Part shown: piece after piece, positions 30,065-32,369 of the stretch | Layout: every line of letters starts with the position of its first letter | Numbering within the stretch: the stretch's first letter is position 1 | Assembly: GCA_017416445.1 (NCBI GenBank) | Contig: JAFQCJ010000043.1 | Coordinates: forward strand, 1-32,369 | Direction of reading: 5' to 3' | Source: Oscillospiraceae bacterium | GTDB taxonomy: Bacteria; Bacillota; Clostridia; Oscillospirales; Oscillospiraceae | DNA length: 32,369 nt | Program-made: the position numbers and the translations under genes | The notes under the pieces: model-generated | Told to the model about the DNA's origin: nothing | Databases searched by the model: none | Seen by the model: the letters and a program-made list of their open reading frames with translations, nothing else

Positions 30065-30673
30065 ATGGAACTGCAGGATGTACAAAACCGATATGCCCAT
30101 CATGTGCCGCGGCTGCTGAACGGCCGGGGGGAATTCGCCGTGCTGGTGCCGCTGGTAGAGCGGCCCGAAGGGCTGTGCCTCCTTTATGAAGTCCGCGCTG
30201 AGGGGATCCGTCAGCCCCGTGAGGTCTGCTTCCCCGGCGGAAAAATGGAGACCGGAGAGGATGCTGTCGCCTGCGCAGTGCGTGAGACATGGGAGGAGTT
30301 GGGGATCCCCGCTGAGGCCATTGAGGTCATCGCTCCCCTGGACTATCTCCATCTTCGCAATGACACCACCATGTACCCCATCCTCGCGCGGGTGGACGAA
30401 ACAGCAGTGAATGCCCTCCATCCCAGTGAAGCAGAGGTGGCCGACACTTTTTTGGTGCCTGTCAAATGGCTGCAGGAGCACCCGCCCACATTATATCGCT
30501 ATCCTATGCGGCCCATGATCGGGGAGGATTTCCCCTTTGAGGCGGTACAGATCCCTCGGGATTATCCCTGGGGCGACGGCCGTATGGAAGTTCCCGTTTA
30601 CGAAGGACTCCCCTATCCCCTCTGGGGGCTCACGGCGCGGATCACCTATTACCTTCTCAAATCAATGGAATAA
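30065..30673 (+). CDS. NUDIX hydrolase, CoA-pyrophosphatase-like
   Basis: 202-residue pyrophosphatase with a perfect NUDIX box: G59-x5-E65-x7-R73-E74-x2-E77-E78-x-G80. The CFPGG just before it and the preceding LLYEVRA segment resemble the NUDT7/8 CoA-pyrophosphatase family, which splits CoA or its derivatives. Another nucleoside diphosphate substrate remains possible. AAGGGG precedes the ATG. It is a single gene ending in a terminator. Confidence 0.88.
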   Translation: MELQDVQNRYAHHVPRLLNGRGEFAVLVPLVERPEGLCLLYEVRAEGIRQPREVCFPGGKMETGEDAVACAVRETWEELGIPAEAIEVIAPLDYLHLRNDTTMYPILARVDETAVNALHPSEAEVADTFLVPVKWLQEHPPTLYRYPMRPMIGEDFPFEAVQIPRDYPWGDGRMEVPVYEGLPYPLWGLTARITYYLLKSME

Positions 30674-30674
30674 G

Positions 30675-30702
30675 AAAAGACACCCTCACGGGTGTCTTTT
30701 TT
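30675..30702. terminator. Bidirectional terminator
   Basis: GACACCC-TCAC-GGGTGTC with A- and T-run flanks. It separates the convergent NUDIX and mntP genes. Confidence 0.92.
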
Positions 30703-30711
30703 ACTCTCAGC

Positions 30712-31281
30712 TTATGCCAGCAGATGCTCAAGGAGAATCTTCAGCCCCATGAGAATGAGGATGGCGCCGCCGGCAAACTCTGCCTTGGACTTATACCGGG
30801 CACCAAAAATGTTGCCGATATACACGCCGGCAAAGGAGATCACCAGGGTGGTCAGGCAGATCATCAGCACCGCCACAAAAATGGACACCGCCAATGTCAC
30901 CATGGAAAAACTGACTCCTACAGCGAGGGCATCGATACTGGTGGCGATGGCCAGAAGCAGCAGTTCCTTATGACGCAGGGTACTGCAGCTGCAGTCCTCT
31001 TCCTCTTCTTTGCTCAGACTTTCCCGGATCATATTGCCGCCGATCACCGCCAACAGCACAAATGCGATCCACGGAGCAAGATTCGTCACATATTGGGCAA
31101 ACTGAGAACCGAGGAACCAGCCGATGAGGGGCATGAGCCCCTGAAACACACCGAAATACACGGCGATCAGCAGCGCATGACGCACACGCACCTTTGGCAT
31201 AGCCAGTCCCTTGCACACGGCTACCGCGAAGGCATCCATGCTCAAGCCCACGCCAATGAGAAAGATTTCCAGCAGTTTCAT
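30712..31281 (-). CDS. mntP: Manganese efflux pump
   Basis: 189-residue membrane protein with six predicted segments, exporting Mn2+ in the DUF204/MntP family. Conserved aspartates lie in the paired motifs SMDAFAVAVCKGL (D16) and TSIDALAVGVSFS (D117). The central cytoplasmic loop is acidic with two cysteines (KEEEEDCSCS). AAGGAG precedes the ATG at 31281. An in-frame start at 31359 overlaps sfsA and is rejected. It follows sfsA by ten bases. No yybP-ykoY manganese riboswitch is seen. Confidence 0.92.
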   Translation of the reverse strand: MKLLEIFLIGVGLSMDAFAVAVCKGLAMPKVRVRHALLIAVYFGVFQGLMPLIGWFLGSQFAQYVTNLAPWIAFVLLAVIGGNMIRESLSKEEEEDCSCSTLRHKELLLLAIATSIDALAVGVSFSMVTLAVSIFVAVLMICLTTLVISFAGVYIGNIFGARYKSKAEFAGGAILILMGLKILLEHLLA

Positions 31282-31291
31282 CTTCTTCTCC

Positions 31292-31969
31292 TTATAAAAT
31301 AACAGGGATCTCTCTGTCAATTTCCAAGCGATTGGGGGAAACACGGCAGCAATAGGCAACTACGCGGACACCCGCTGCCGCTGCCTCCCGCAGCGCCGCA
31401 CCGAAAGCGGGATGGGTCTCATCATTGGGGGCAAAGTCCGTTGCCTGTCCCATTTTTACCACGAAAAATACGGTGGCGAGATGCCCCTGCCCCACCGCCT
31501 CCGTCAGTTCCCGCAGATGCCTGACGCCGCGCTCTGTGGGGGCATCCGGAAAGAAAGCGTGTCCTTCCCGCTCCAGCGTAACCCCTTTGACCTCCACCAG
31601 ATGGAGTCTTCCGTCACAATGGGTGAGGCAGAAATCGAGACGGGAGTTACCAAAGGAATACTCTCCCCGCACCTCCACCGCCAGCGGGTCATAGGTGCAG
31701 GCAAACTCGGCAAAGACCTTATTGGGGGCTTGGGAATCCATGTTGATGAGCATGTCTCCCTTCTCCACGGCAATGAGGTCCCACGCCGTTTTGCGGTTGG
31801 GGTTGGTGCCCTTTTCCAGATACACGACCGCCCCTTCTATCAACAGTTCACGGCAACGGCCCGTATTCTTCACATGGCATACCGTCTCGCAGCCATCCAA
31901 CTCCACATGGGCAATAAAACGATTGGGTCGGGTGAGGAATCGACCCTGCCGCACCTCTCCGTATTGCAT
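31292..31969 (-). CDS. sfsA: SfsA-family nuclease-like protein
   Basis: 225-residue SfsA (sugar fermentation stimulation) protein, with an N-terminal OB-fold (RFLTRPNRFIAHVE, CHVKNTGRCRELL) and a nuclease-like domain containing LVEVKGVTLEREGHAFFPDAPTERG. The ExK of the latter is the PD-(D/E)XK signature. In E. coli it was named for stimulating maltose fermentation, and its true role is uncertain. The ATG at 31969 has AAGGGG upstream. It is the first gene of an sfsA-mntP pair. Confidence 0.93.
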   Translation of the reverse strand: MQYGEVRQGRFLTRPNRFIAHVELDGCETVCHVKNTGRCRELLIEGAVVYLEKGTNPNRKTAWDLIAVEKGDMLINMDSQAPNKVFAEFACTYDPLAVEVRGEYSFGNSRLDFCLTHCDGRLHLVEVKGVTLEREGHAFFPDAPTERGVRHLRELTEAVGQGHLATVFFVVKMGQATDFAPNDETHPAFGAALREAAAAGVRVVAYCCRVSPNRLEIDREIPVIL

Positions 31970-31998
31970 GGCGCTTCCCCTTTCTCGCAATTTTTGTC

Positions 31999-32027
31999 AT
32001 TGTATCACATCTCCCCGTAATAGGAAA
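31999..32027 (-). promoter_or_regulatory. sfsA promoter
   Basis: TACAAT (31999-32004) preceded by TGA (extended -10) on the minus strand, with TTTCCT 17 bp upstream as a poor -35. Confidence 0.5.
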
Positions 32028-32109
32028 GTAAATTTTTCGTGAGAGTGCATAGGCTTCTGACATTTTTTTCATATAACTAACAAATTTTTAGGTATATTCC
32101 GTTTTTTAC

Positions 32110-32138
32110 TTGCATTTATGCCAAATGTTTGGTACAAT
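32110..32138 (+). promoter_or_regulatory. Promoter of the OadG gene
   Basis: TTGCAT, 17-bp spacer and TACAAT. The spacer ends in CCAAATGTTTGG (32121-32132), an inverted repeat next to the -10 that may bind a repressor. Confidence 0.78.
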
Positions 32139-32176
32139 TCAAACTGTAAAATCATAATGGGAGGGATTCGGGAATT

Positions 32177-32369
32177 ATGAACTATTCCAATCTGTTCGTC
32201 TGCTTGATGGGCGTCGGTACAGTGTTCATCGGACTGGTCTGCATTATTGCACTGGTGTCCGTAATGAGCTACATCTGCACCAAGACCGACAAGGTGATGC
32301 AAAAGCGTGCTATCCCTGCACCTGCCGCCGCACCCGTCGCTGTCTCCTCCTCTGTCGTAACGCCGGAAA
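32177..32369 (+). CDS. oadG: OadG-family decarboxylase gamma subunit (5' part)
   Basis: First 64 codons of a small membrane protein beginning MNYSNLFVCLMGVGTVFIGL. One membrane helix (about residues 8-30) is followed by a charged turn (TKTDKVMQKR) and an Ala/Pro-rich stretch. This is the pattern of the gamma subunit of Na+-pumping oxaloacetate or methylmalonyl-CoA decarboxylase, which anchors and assembles the complex. GGGAGGG is about eleven bases upstream. It leads its transcription unit. The beta and biotin-carrier genes would be expected beyond the right edge. Which acid is decarboxylated cannot be seen. Confidence 0.72.
   Translation, partial: MNYSNLFVCLMGVGTVFIGLVCIIALVSVMSYICTKTDKVMQKRAIPAPAAAPVAVSSSVVTPE

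Noticed and set aside
1..32369. CRISPR arrays, insertion sequences, prophage genes, rRNA
   Set aside because: No direct-repeat array, transposase, integrase or rRNA sequence was seen on either strand.

Overview
The window looks like a chromosomal segment of an anaerobic, endospore-forming, gut-type Clostridia, most likely Oscillospiraceae/Ruminococcaceae. That placement is an inference. It rests on a spoIIP homologue, an [FeFe]-hydrogenase with a GltD-like partner, Rex, a circularly permuted GH3 enzyme, an OadG-type subunit, AGGAGG ribosome sites, and GC-rich coding DNA with AT-rich promoters. Housekeeping and metabolic genes fill almost all of it. I see no phage, insertion sequence or CRISPR array. 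Most genes are on the minus strand.

Layout. 1-1796: pyrH (cut by the left edge) is divergent from a metallo-beta-lactamase-fold hydrolase. 1840-4970: a minus-strand operon of a small membrane protein, a uridine-kinase-like enzyme, a cytidylate-kinase-like enzyme, a small ferredoxin-thioredoxin-reductase-like Fe-S protein, a B3/B4 tRNA-editing-like protein and a membrane-anchored small-domain protein. 5031-7054: proBA. 7137-8602: guanine deaminase behind a purine (guanine-type) riboswitch. 8658-9755: spoIIP. 9799-13474: a two-gene hydrogenase operon whose promoter carries two TTGCGCAA palindromes. 13562-19441: an eight-gene molybdate-uptake and molybdopterin operon (modABC-moaA-moaC-MOSC-MoeA-like-mog), divergent from an IclR-family regulator. 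Two 15-bp palindromes lie symmetrically between the two promoters. 20416-24732: M20 amidohydrolase, a four-helix protein and a permuted GH3 beta-glucosidase. 24801-24949: a tRNA-Arg(CCG) gene and an inverted piece of tRNA-like sequence. 25168-26056: rex and a 53-residue Cys-rich membrane microprotein. 26106-29881: a PhnW-like aminotransferase, a divergent GlpK-like FGGY kinase and an AraC regulator. 30065-31969: NUDIX hydrolase, mntP and sfsA. 32177-end: start of an OadG-type subunit.

How the parts may work together. Molybdate is imported by ModABC. The Moa/MOSC/MoeA/Mog proteins build and load the cofactor, although no moaD or moaE is visible. The palindromes sit just upstream of both -35 boxes, which suggests the IclR protein activates both its own gene and the operon. 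Guanine deaminase makes xanthine, a substrate for molybdenum hydroxylases, so the two systems may be linked. The hydrogenase and Rex both concern NAD(P)H balance. The best candidates for new biology are the IclR/molybdenum circuit, the guanine riboswitch in front of a guanine-consuming enzyme, and the NuoF-fragment/GltD fusion partner of the hydrogenase. All functional statements come from reading motifs by eye. No search was run.
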